NCBI GenBank assembly: GCA_012862575.1
Contig: BLSF01000050.1
Span: 124,001 to 188,000, forward strand
Direction of reading: 5' to 3'
Source: Parietichytrium sp. I65-24A
Taxonomy: Eukaryota; Sar; Bigyra; Thraustochytrida; Thraustochytriidae
DNA: 64,000 nucleotides
Translations under genes and position numbers: made by a program
In this document: piece after piece, positions 9,870 through 20,008 of the stretch
How the letters are laid out: each line of letters opens with the position of its first letter
Position numbering within the stretch: the first letter of the stretch is position 1
The notes under the pieces: generated by a model
What the model saw: the letters and a program-made list of their open reading frames with translations, nothing else
What the model was told of the DNA's origin: nothing
Database searches by the model: none

Positions 9870-10499
9870 TCAAATTTCGATGCGCTGGAGAGTTTGCGCA
9901 GAGGGCTTTCGTTGGAGAAGACGCTGAGAAAGCGTAGTTGACGCCCTTCGGAACATCGTGCTCGCCCTGCGCGAGCGCGGGTGAGGAAGCTTGAGGTCCT
10001 CCTGAGGTTGTTCGTTCCCGAATCCCTCCAATAGCTTTTTGTCTGAATGCTGGATTAAACTCGACAGAAAGCTGTCGAAGAAGTTATTTTGCATGAGGAC
10101 ATATATTTCCTGCTTTGCGCTGTCAAATGTCTTTTTGCCAAAGACACGGGTTTCTAACAATTGCTCCTGGACTCCTGACGACAGGTTGACAGGATGGTCC
10201 CCTTCCACGTGCACGTACTTGAGAACAATCTTTTGGCCAGAAACCTGCCTCCATGGCGCCTTGTCAATCTTCTCGTAAAGCTCAATAGCTTCGTAAAACA
10301 TTAAATTCTCGGCGGCCAGGCGCTGACGAAGAAACTCCTTAAACTGACTTCGCATGACTGGTTTGCGGAGGACATGTGCAAGGTCCAGCGGTAGCGCTTG
10401 TCTGATGGACCCAAACACGCGTTCATCTGCAAACTCGAAGACATCAAAGTCTTCGAAGTCTCGCTTCTCGGCGCCTTTCTTGAGCGTTCGCTGACTCAT
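9870..10499 (-). CDS. RGS-domain protein (regulator of G-protein signalling)
   Basis: A single exon of 209 residues, ATG at 10499. Residues about 38-155 look like an RGS helical bundle: DLAHVLRKPVMRSQFKEFLR, AAENLMFYEAIELYEK, LLETRVFGKKTFDSAKQEIYVLM and FFDSFLSS are typical blocks. RGS domains accelerate GTP hydrolysis by G-alpha subunits at the membrane. The C-terminal tail is basic and repeats RRAST twice (RRASTMFRRASTT), each an R-R-x-S protein kinase A consensus, which suggests control by phosphorylation. No other domain (DEP, GGL, kinase) is present, so this is a minimal RGS. It could instead be a fragment of a larger gene, but the start and stop codons are clean. Confidence 0.82.
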   Translation of the reverse strand: MSQRTLKKGAEKRDFEDFDVFEFADERVFGSIRQALPLDLAHVLRKPVMRSQFKEFLRQRLAAENLMFYEAIELYEKIDKAPWRQVSGQKIVLKYVHVEGDHPVNLSSGVQEQLLETRVFGKKTFDSAKQEIYVLMQNNFFDSFLSSLIQHSDKKLLEGFGNEQPQEDLKLPHPRSRRASTMFRRASTTLSQRLLQRKPSAQTLQRIEI

Positions 10500-12349
10500 C
10501 CCGCCCGGCTCCTCGACTTGTGCTCAGCTCTTCCGTTGCTGCCAACCCTCCAGCCAAAGGTGGCACGCTAATTCGCTGCTCTCTTTTCGCTCCAACAACT
10601 CCCAAGACACGCCTGTTCGGCTGGCCACATTCATTCGTTGACTGCTTACCATGCAAGCCTTCATGGACTGCATGGATTGGGAGGCAAGTGTGCACTATAC
10701 TGTAAGGTCGGTACTGAGAGATACTGAGTACTCGTACTCGCTCCACCTTTGTCGCCTCTTTCGCTGAGCTGAAAGATCTACAGATGGTACAGAACAACGT
10801 TTGGTTTTTTATTATTTCGCAGTCAATGTGTTCTGCTCTCTGCAATTTTCACATTTGCGTCAAAGTGTGCAACGAAGCAACAATGCAGCAATGCAACAAA
10901 AGCTTTATTGAATAAAGCATCAGAGCATCATGTAGGCAATACAGGCGAAGATTGACTGACTGAGAGTGCGGTATTCGTACTCTCTCTCTTTCTCTCACTC
11001 TCACTCTCAATCACACTGACTGCGAGTGCGTTGGCACTCAGTACAGTACTGTACTCCCAAAGTTTAGCGCTGCGACGCTACTGCGCAGCGGTGCGTCAAC
11101 CGGTTGTCGCTTGGAAATTGGTTGAAATCGGTGGAAATTGGAATTTCTAGTAGAACGGACATCGCGAAGTCGCGAGCCGGTGGCGCTTGGCAGTTCAAGT
11201 TCGATTTCCCGGTCAAGTTCATTTAAAACAAGCACGTAGCTTGCGAGAAGTCAAACAGCGAGCGGATTGTGCGCTGCTGCGCGCCTACTTACATGCGACT
11301 TGCGCAGTTCGTGTTCATGCGTTGAGATTGCCACCGCGGCCAATCTTCTCACTGAGAGAGCAGGTGATTCTTCCATTTGGCTAGAAATCTTTGAGTCGAC
11401 ACAACAGACAATGAGTCAGCAAGACAGGCGAAGACACAAAGACAGACTGTCAGTCGCTGCTTACTGTCAGTAGGCATAGGACTGATCTGACCTCTTGCTG
11501 GCGAAAGCGAAGGCGAAGGCGAAGGCGAAGGCGAAAACGAAGCGAAAACGGAGCAAAGGATGTGTCTCCTCAAGCTCAGCCAGCAGAGCAAGCAGATCAA
11601 GAGCACAAAATCTTAGAGCGTTCGATGCATACGATGCAAGCGATGCAAGCGGTGCGCCCGAAGACGGCCTATCCTGGCATTCTCTCAGCAGCTGGCCTTT
11701 TTTGTACCGGCATAGAGGATGAGAAGGCTCATCAGAGATCCAAAAGCTGTGAGAAGCTTGTGCCAGGGACTGCGAGCTCTTAGTCTCCGCCCGGGCCGGT
11801 CTGTAAACGGGCGGCTCGCCAAACGCCATCTGCGATTCTGCGTGCCGAGGTCCATCCAGGCCGCGCGATAATCTATTTACATCTGGCTGAGTCACAGAGA
11901 GTGTGAAAGACTTTGGGCGGCTAAGCCAAATGAGATAGTTTTCTTCCTTGCTTCGGATCTACCCAGAAAATCTTCTGACTTTTAGTCTTTTTCAGCTTGC
12001 TCAAGCGTAGACGGAATGAAGTAAGAAGGGAGGTTTTCGATTTTACATTAGACAGTTTTCACCTTTGTAACTTCTGGGTGCAAAAGGAGATCTTGATTTT
12101 GGAAGTTGGCAACCTCCGTAGCGAACTCGCGAGCAGCATTGCGCGCAGCAACTTTGAGACCCGCTCAGACGCGCCTCCAGACTGCCTGACTGTGAGTGAG
12201 AGGGTGCTTTGGCAGCGATGATCCAGAACTAGATGACTCACTTTCAAGACCCAGTGGATTTGGGTTGACTTTGATTGACTAATTGACATGTGATAAGATG
12301 CTTTTATCTTGGCTTTGATGGTTGTGAGAGCTAACGAACGTAACAAACA
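10500..12349. other. Intergenic region upstream of RGS gene
   Basis: No supported gene. It is rich in short motifs: GTACTGAGAGATACTGAGTACTC at about 10709-10740, and CTGACTG(A/C)GAGTGC at about 10955 and 11020. A hexanucleotide GAAGGC array sits at 11500-11551. A 142-codon frame on the minus strand (11467-11895) has a Phe-Ala repeat made by that array and no ATG start; I reject it. Confidence 0.5.
11500..11551. repeat. GCGAAG hexanucleotide repeat
   Basis: About six units of GCGAAG/GCGAAA in tandem with slight decay at the 3' end. Intergenic. Confidence 0.85.
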
Positions 12350-12535
12350 ATGAGTTGGGGCTTTGGAGGAAAGAAAGACAAAGACAGGAAAAGAAGAAGC
12401 CCTACCTTACGAGATAGGTTCGTGAGTATGCTGTGCGACTTCGCACACCCTGACTCGTAGAGAAATTGCTCTCTGGTAACAAATGATGGGAATGAGAAAC
12501 AGGTTCAAAAGTTGATGCACTATGCAAAGGCTTAA
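12350..12535 (+). CDS. Possible two-exon micro-ORF (34 residues)
   Basis: Exon 1 (12350-12421) encodes a basic peptide beginning MSWGFGGKKDKDRKRR. A GTGAGT donor follows at 12422, and an AACAG acceptor at 12502 opens exon 2 (12503-12535), which continues in frame to a TAA. The 81-bp intron has the length of the verified introns in this window. Without splicing, the frame would stop after 36 codons. The start resembles the N-terminus of a real protein more than random sequence, but the product is very short and matches no family I know. It may be a microprotein, the first exons of a decayed gene, or chance. It ends 143 bp before the convergent DIS3L2 stop codon. Confidence 0.22.
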
Positions 12536-12678
12536 ATCTCTTATCATGAATTACGAGTTATACGTCGGGATTTGTGACCTGGGACATTTTGGGACATGCT
12601 TTGTATTTTCTTTCTCTTGACTTGATTGAGTGACAGTGAATAAAGTTAGAAAATCAAGATTTCAGGCGGGCCATCACT

Positions 12679-15600
12679 TCATTCGGTCTGACTGAGCAAG
12701 TCATCATGCATTTTCAAAAATCTAGGGCGAATATCGATACGAGAGTTAGACGAGATGGACGGAACCAAGACCACGTCCATACATGAGAGCACTTTGAGAG
12801 TGACTCTCTCCAACGTTGGTCCCGGCTCCTTGCCGATCATTGGCGCAACATCCATCTCTAAAGAAACGATATTCGGGGTATCTTTCGCTTTCTTCCCCTG
12901 ATGATTTTTACCCTTCTGCCTTCCGCGCCCCTTGCCTCTCCTTGGGCCGCGATCTTCTTGAACTTCGCCCTCCTCCTCGCCGTTCACAGTCAAAGGCTTT
13001 GGAGATTCTTCATACGTCGCTCGAATGTTGCTCCCATGGAAATCGTTCTGAGCGTGCACGCGAAGATCCAGCCCAAACCCGATGAGAAATACCGAGAAAG
13101 AATTTGGACCAAGGTCGTGGACTACTGCTGCCGTCTGTAGAGGCCTGCCCTCGTCAAAGTGATTTTTGACGTACACTGCCAGAAACAGCTTATCGCTCAG
13201 ATCCTGTGCCTTCTTGCTCTGTTCCTTCTTCTCGTTGCAATGTTCAGCAACCCTTTCGAGCTCCTCCAAATTAGCAGAAAAATCGCGCATCGTCCCGGTA
13301 AGGACCGCCATCAATTCTCGATGGACAACAATGTCAGCATATCGGCGAATCGGTGAAGTGAAATGAGTGTAATATGGAATATTTAAAGCCCTGCATGCGT
13401 GAAGTCCCCCCCCAGAAAAAGAGAAAAAAAAACGGCGTGAGTATCAAAACAAGAACTCAAGAAGCAACGGCCTTCTAAATAACTTACCAATGTCTCCATT
13501 CTCGCTGCTCCAAAGCCCCTGCTGGCGAATACTTTGCTGGTTTCATTGGCTTTCGCAACAGGGCGTATACCACCTCAAGAGTGAGCTCATTCTCCGAACG
13601 CTCGAGCTCCTCAAGCGTCTCGTGCAGCCCCGAGGCCGACATCAGTGTGCTCAAATTGAAGTTGACGCCCTTCTTTTCCAACATCTGGACGAGCGCAGAC
13701 ATGGAACTGAGATCCGGAGGTGGATGATGGCGAATAAATGCTCGTGAAGACGCCCCGAGAATCAGTTGTTGTGCAACCAGGAAATTTGCCATCAACATGT
13801 ACTCCTCGATTGTCTTGTTCGTGTCGCGAATTGGATAGTCTTGAACCGAAACCGGGTTCCCGCGCTCATCCAGTTTGAAAGACATCTTCACCTGCTTCAT
13901 AGCAAGAGCACCACCTTCGTGGCGGCTGAAGCGCTTCACTCTCCGAGCCATAGCAATTTTTACCAAATTTACCACATCGTCAATTACTTGTTGCTTGGTG
14001 TGAGGAGCTGACGGAGCGCGGCGAGTTGGCCACGATGTAGGGTCGTCCTCCACCCCCGTGTCAACACTACTGGCAGTCACGGTGCCATCGACCATTCTCT
14101 GAGCAAGGCCGTAGTCCAGCCTTGCGCAAGACTGGATAACTGTGCGACCAAACCAGGGTGGTGGGGCATTTTGCAACATCTCGCCATCCTCGGTCATTCG
14201 CCATATACACGAAAAGGCGCAACGATCGACGCCCTCATTCAAGGAGCAAAACTCCTCGCTTAGAATTGGTGGGAGCATAGGAAGCACTCGATTTACAAGA
14301 TACACAGTGGTAGATCGCCGCTGTGCTTCTTTGTCCAAGGCATTGTCTGGCTCAACAAAGTATGACACGTCGGCGATGTGGACACCAATTTCGTAATGGG
14401 CAGGCAACATGCTTCCATTCGCCCCTTTCACCGTGTTCGCTGGAACAGGAAGACAATGAAGTGCATCATCCAAATCCTTTGCGGTGGCAGGGTCAATCGT
14501 GAAGATGCGTCTGCTTGTACGAAGGTCTTTCCTGACCTTGATCTCCTCTGGCGGGATCTGCCACTCCCCACTCTCTGGAATCTTTCTCCGGAGTACCTCC
14601 AACGCATCCTCCGGAAAGTCGCCGTGGTCGCAGTTCGTTTCGATTAGCAAAGCCTCTGTTTCCGGGCCAATTTCTCCAGCCTCCCCGACTTGACGAATGA
14701 TTTTGCCGGTTGGGAATCTATGTTCTGCATCCCAGCGTACCATCACAGCTTCGAATAGCTTGGCATGGGGTGGCGCAAAACTCGAAGGATTTTCCAAAAA
14801 GTCCTGCGGAGTGTCAGCGCGCGGGATCAAGAAGAACGGTAAGCGGTTGTCCAAAGGATGGAACTCCACGACGTGATCCATTGCGGGCAGGTGCTGACCT
14901 GCGATAATAGGTTTCATATTTGTACGAGCAAATCCATAATTTGGAACGAGAACACCGATATGCGTGTGCACATCCTCTCGAGCGATGGAAACTCCTGCTT
15001 CCTCATTCGCTGCAAGCACTGCTACCACTACCCCTGTCGGCTGCTGAGTCCCCGTCTCCACCTTCACTGTCGCAGCTTCGTCCGTGCTCGAAGCAGGCTG
15101 CTTGGCAGCATCAGAGTTCTCTGGTATTTGAGGGTTCCAAAGACCCACGTGATCCTCCTGTATCTGAAGAGCTTTTGCAAACTGCTCCTGCAGAATATCA
15201 ACGTTACTACCACCAGTGCGCTCTCGCCACGACTCCTTTGGCATAAGTTTAACAGCAACGAGGTCGCCGTTCAAGGCGCGATTTCTATTCCTTTCGCCAT
15301 CCACGAAAACATCAAACTTAAACGCAGAGCAGCTCACGTATGCTTCAGAGCGCCTCTGACCATTAATACGAAGTGGCCCAACGAACACTTGCCCATTCGC
15401 AATGCCCTCGTCTACCTCCTCCTTAGACCACCAAGGATCGAAAAATTGTTGTTTCATCTGCACACCCTTTTTCGCATTCTTCTCATGAGGAGCTTGAACA
15501 GCATGTCCGCCGCCCTCTTTTGCCCTACCTCCGCCGCGCGATTTCTGCGAACGCGGTGCTTTCTTGGCATTCAACACTTGACCTTCAGCACGAGCATGAC

Positions 15601-15787
15601 TTCCCGCCCCCCTCGGGGAATGCTTCTGCTGTTCCATCTGCTGCTGCTCTCCTTGCTCCTTCGGCTGCTGCTTATTCCCTCTTCGATGCCACCTTCTTCT
15701 CCCGCTCTGCGACCCAGACTCTCCCTGCGATTCTGGCGCTGCGCCCGAGCTTCCGCCTCTCCGCGGCTTGCTCTTCTGCTCCGACAT
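12679..15787 (-). CDS. DIS3L2: DIS3L2-type 3'-5' exoribonuclease (RNB family)
   Basis: Two exons on the minus strand, 15787-13488 and 13390-12679, joined across a 97-bp intron (GTAAGT...GCAG), give 1,003 residues. The join rebuilds the conserved block ending ALNIPYYTHFTSPIRRYAD. Residues 1-120 are a basic, Gln/Gly/Arg-rich disordered tail. Two cold-shock domains follow, about 130-360. The RNB catalytic domain is about 400-800, with the Mg2+-binding Asp cluster DPATAKDLDDAL at about 430-441. A C-terminal S1-like region completes the protein. There is no PIN endonuclease domain, which separates DIS3L2 from exosome DIS3. DIS3L2 degrades uridylated RNAs in the cytoplasm independently of the exosome. 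The catalytic Asp residues are intact, unlike fungal SSD1. The ATG at 15787 is the first in frame. Confidence 0.9.
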
Positions 15788-16036
15788 TTTGATAATACGT
15801 GCACGTAACTTGTGACTTGCGACTTGTGATTTCTGATTGCAACTTTCAATTTGCAACTTGCAACTTGGTCGACGTTCAGGTTCTGCTGGCCGACCAGTGT
15901 CGAACGCTGCGAGGATGAATGATCATGAGCTGATCTTGTTTTGTCTGTGACTTGCCTTGTGTCTCTTGTCCACAGTCTCTACTAGTAATTAGCCTACCAG
16001 GTACGAAGTCTCCGAAGAGTCAAATGTACTTGAGAA

Positions 16037-16114
16037 GCGAGAGATAGCGAGAGATAGTGAGAGATAGCGAGAGATAGTGAGAGATAGCGAGAGATAGGGA
16101 GAATAGCGAGAGAG
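16037..16114. repeat. GAGATAG(C/T)GA decamer tandem array
   Basis: About seven units alternate between GAGATAGCGA and GAGATAGTGA. It lies 250-330 bp upstream of the DIS3L2 start. Confidence 0.85.
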
Positions 16115-17011
16115 GAGTTTGCCTGAGACCGACACTTGGCTTGTGGTTGGCGGAGAGTGCAACTCGATCGTGATTTCAATTTGATAAAATCTTTCTTTCT
16201 CAATCTGACTTCACAGTCCATCAATCAAAATGACTGTGAACAACAAGATCAATCAAAGATTGATTTTGATAAACGATAATCGTGATCGACAGTGAGAGAA
16301 ATAACCATTAGTAACCTAACCTAACCTGAAAAGCCCACTAGGTGAGGCTACCGGCGGATAAGAGAGGGAGTAGCTTTGGTAGGTGTGAGTAGCGAGGGGA
16401 GTGTGAGTCGTTCTCGTCATGTTCCCGGTTCTTCATCCGGTTCTAGACTGAAGAACCACAAATAATAATTCTTTCCAAGACAACTCCCCCTTCTCCATTG
16501 CTCGGCCTAGCGTAGAAGAGTAGATGAAGAGTACCACTCAGCATCTTTTACTCTCTTATTCTGGAACTAGGTATGGGAAGCCTACTTTCAGTCCAATCCT
16601 CACTAGGCCATCCCACCGCCAGCTACCAAGCCGTTACTCTCCACACGCGTACCCCACTTCTACCGCTCCCACCATCACCCAGCTAAGCCTCTCTAGCACC
16701 CCAACGAACAAAGACTCCTTCGCTACTACCATCCCTATCCAATCCTACCGATAACCGCCTATAGCACTCAATTCATCCCCTGCACTGACCACTAGCGGCT
16801 CCTACCATCCGCTAGTCTCGGCTGCTAGGCCAGTGTATAGAAAGCCCGATGGCAAAGTACGAGTCCTATACGCTCGAGTACCGTGGGCTAGTCGAGGGCC
16901 TAGCTAGCTAGCCTAGCGGCGAACAAAGATAGTTTCATGATGTTTCATGGTTTCATGATGTTTGGAGAGAGGAGAGAGGAGAGAGGAGAGAGAGTAATGC
17001 AGAGGAAATGA

Positions 17012-17425
<414 letters not shown>

Positions 17426-17466
17426 AGAGGAGAGTTTGCAGTTTGGTGTTTGCGTACTTTGGCAAG

Positions 17467-19077
17467 ATGAGCGGGGACGACGTGGCGTGGGATGCGGAGG
17501 AGGAGCAGGTGCCGATGGTTGCGGGGTCTAGCAAGATGCTGGGAAAGCTGGGCTTGTCGCACAACCCTTACGTGGACCGCACGGCGGAAAAGTCTCTGCT
17601 GAAAACCGGTGCGTTTTACCTGCACTCGGACTTGCAAGGCTTTAGGCCATCGGAGACGACATACATTTTCTTCGGGCGACGCGGGAGCGGCAAGACGACG
17701 ATCAGGCTGATGATGATGCAAAAATACAAGGAGTACAACGAAAGGATGGTGTCGCAGGGGAAAAGCCCGATCTTTGTGGTGAACCTGTGCCGTCCTGGAC
17801 ATATGAATGACTGCCTCAAGGAGTTTATGGCCAATATCAAGGCGAATCGCGACAACTGGGATGCCAACTTTGCGGAGCAGTGGACTAGCAACGACTTGGC
17901 GGACTGTGTGTTGTCCTTCGCGATCAACGATATGATGCGAAGAGTCGTGAGTAATAGCAATGAGGGGAAAATGATCCTTGAGAACTTGTCCAACAAGCCG
18001 CGCGCAGCCACGCAGTTTTTGCTGCTCGCGCACATCTATACCCGCGAGGACACTGCGACGCTGAACGCTCTTCGTGCAAAGCTCCTCCCGATCGCGTTCT
18101 CATCCTGGAAGCTGCTCAAGGCTGCGCTCGGGGTTGGTGCTGTCCTTGGTGCCGTGACGGCGATCGGATATGGCGTTGCAAATGCAACTTACAACTCGAA
18201 TTCCAGCTCCGATTCCAGGCCATCTAACTCGACTGCAGCCGGGGACCTATTTGCGTCGGTGGGACGTTACATCCCAAAGCTGAGCACCAAGCAGGTCGCC
18301 TATGCTGGCGCAGGCTCCTTCGGGCTTCTCGGAGCGGCGATGATGCAAAAGCGATCCCGAACCTTAGAAAAGGAACGCGCTATCCAGCTCTGCCGCCCAG
18401 TTCGCATCGCAGACGCTCGCCCGGAACTCATCGAAGGGCTTTTGCACAGCCTCTTCTCTACGGAGGACACTGCAGATCGCATTCGCGCACTTCACATTGG
18501 GCCATCGGCTCAGCAAAAGCTCGAGCTCATCGAGAAGCTCAGCAAGGATTGCGGTTACCAAGGCTTGGCTGTCTTTGGCGACTGCTTTGACGAGGTTGGC
18601 CTCTTGGATCCGCTTCTGTACCCATCGGCGCTGAAAGTATTTGCTCGCGAGGTATGCAAGAACGAGGTTCTCAACCAGGGTCGCCTTCACTTCTTCTTTC
18701 CAGATTCTCGAGCATCTCTGGACCTCTCAACAGATCGCATCGTCCGAGAGGCTCGCTTCGACAGGCACTTTGTGCGCGACTTGAGCTGGAGTAGATTCCA
18801 GCTGGAGGACATTGCCGAAAGGAGGTTCAACGCTGCGCAAAAGGCCCTTGTCGAAGGCGGAAACGCCAAGCAAGCCGCAAAATTCCAGGACCTCTTCAAG
18901 CACGTCAGTAGAGAGGATTTTTCCGGCGCCATCTCCAAACTCTCTACCCCACGCGAGCTCATGGTGTTCATGACTGAGCTCCTGGCTCGCGTAGAAGCTC
19001 ATGCAGAGGCTGGATCCATGGTTGCCGCACAAGATATGGAGATCTCTGTGCACAAGGCATTGGAGCAATCCGTATAG
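17467..19077 (+). CDS. KAP-like P-loop NTPase with inserted transmembrane pair
   Basis: A single exon of 536 residues from ATG 17467. The Walker A motif is GRRGSGKT (residues 70-77), preceded by YIFF as a beta strand. A Walker B-like strand lies at 366-376 (GLAVFGDCFDE). Between them are two hydrophobic segments, about 216-239 and 277-293, separated by a Ser/Asn-rich loop. A transmembrane pair inserted between Walker A and Walker B is the hallmark of KAP-family NTPases, described mainly from bacteria and animals. The sequence also recalls bacterial Sll1717-type P-loop ATPases. A membrane-anchored ATPase role is inferred; the substrate is unknown. The C-terminal 140 residues are helical with a DLSWSRFQLEDIAERRF block that may be the sensor/lid. 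No signal peptide. Confidence 0.72.
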   Translation: MSGDDVAWDAEEEQVPMVAGSSKMLGKLGLSHNPYVDRTAEKSLLKTGAFYLHSDLQGFRPSETTYIFFGRRGSGKTTIRLMMMQKYKEYNERMVSQGKSPIFVVNLCRPGHMNDCLKEFMANIKANRDNWDANFAEQWTSNDLADCVLSFAINDMMRRVVSNSNEGKMILENLSNKPRAATQFLLLAHIYTREDTATLNALRAKLLPIAFSSWKLLKAALGVGAVLGAVTAIGYGVANATYNSNSSSDSRPSNSTAAGDLFASVGRYIPKLSTKQVAYAGAGSFGLLGAAMMQKRSRTLEKERAIQLCRPVRIADARPELIEGLLHSLFSTEDTADRIRALHIGPSAQQKLELIEKLSKDCGYQGLAVFGDCFDEVGLLDPLLYPSALKVFAREVCKNEVLNQGRLHFFFPDSRASLDLSTDRIVREARFDRHFVRDLSWSRFQLEDIAERRFNAAQKALVEGGNAKQAAKFQDLFKHVSREDFSGAISKLSTPRELMVFMTELLARVEAHAEAGSMVAAQDMEISVHKALEQSV

Positions 19078-20008
19078 ACTTTTTTTTTTTTTTCAAAATG
19101 TGAAGAGGAACTACAAAATCTTGCTTTTCTTTTTCATCATTCAACATCTCTCTCGATCTGTCTCTTTCGTTACAGACCATTCTGGTCCCTCTATATTTTA
19201 TTCTCAAATCTGGGTTCTCAGTCCTGGAACCAGCCCAGGCGACCGTGCGACATTCCATTACGGTCATGGTCACGGTCACGGTAGCAATGCTCGTAACGGA
19301 TACATTTATAATTTTAGATAGGTACGTGTTAATAGGAAGAGAAGTTTTGATAGATGGAGGGGAGGGCATTTGACCTACCTTGGGGGACCTGATATCTGTG
19401 GTGTATGTTTCGATGATTATCGAAGGAAATGCGACTGATAAATAAGGAGCGTGAAAAGAATGAAAAGAAGAACTGGCGAGCATTTAAAACTCAACAACAC
19501 GTGCAACCATCACACCTTTCACCATAAATGCCCGATCGGTGTGATTGACTCGGGCTGGGCAACTGCTCAGCAAGCAAGACCGGGGCTCGAAAGCGTCGCA
19601 AGGGCGGTGTCCTAAGAAAGAACGCAAAAAACGAGCCCCAAAAGCTACGTGCATGCGATAAGCCCACGCTAAGGCAACTGGCCCGGTGCCAATGTGGTGA
19701 GCGGAAAGTTCCACTTTTATGGATTGTCCCACTTGCATGTTGAGACCGGCGCAGGAAGATCGAAGATCGATATACCCCCTCCTTACACTTCGCGTGCATC
19801 CTGTACCTCTCGACGACAGCCGATAATCGACAGTCGTAGGGCTTGGACCAGACACACTCTTTCCGTGTTCATCATAGAAACAGAGACCTCACTTCATTCC
19901 TCCGAGCAGGACGGACGGGTTGCGCTTCGTCCTCCATCGGTGCGTGGGGAGTCTGACAGTTTGTTTGGTGCTCGGACAGTATTGCGCGAGGGCAACATAG
20001 CGGCCGAG
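19078..20008. other. Intergenic region between KAP-like NTPase and myosin
   Basis: It holds a T14 run just after the stop codon (19079-19093) and a GGTCACGGTCACGG direct repeat near 19264-19282. The frame of the myosin stays open for 105 codons upstream of its first ATG but contains no ATG. I see no RNA gene. Confidence 0.5.

Noticed and set aside
11467-11895. Minus-strand frame with Phe-Ala repeat
   Set aside because: Produced by the GCGAAG hexamer array and begins with GTG.
14858-15808. 316-codon plus-strand frame
   Set aside because: Antisense shadow of the DIS3L2-like gene; no domain, starts without family support.
16313-16327. Three TAACC units resembling TTAGG telomere repeats
   Set aside because: Only three units, internal to a gene-rich segment; probably chance.
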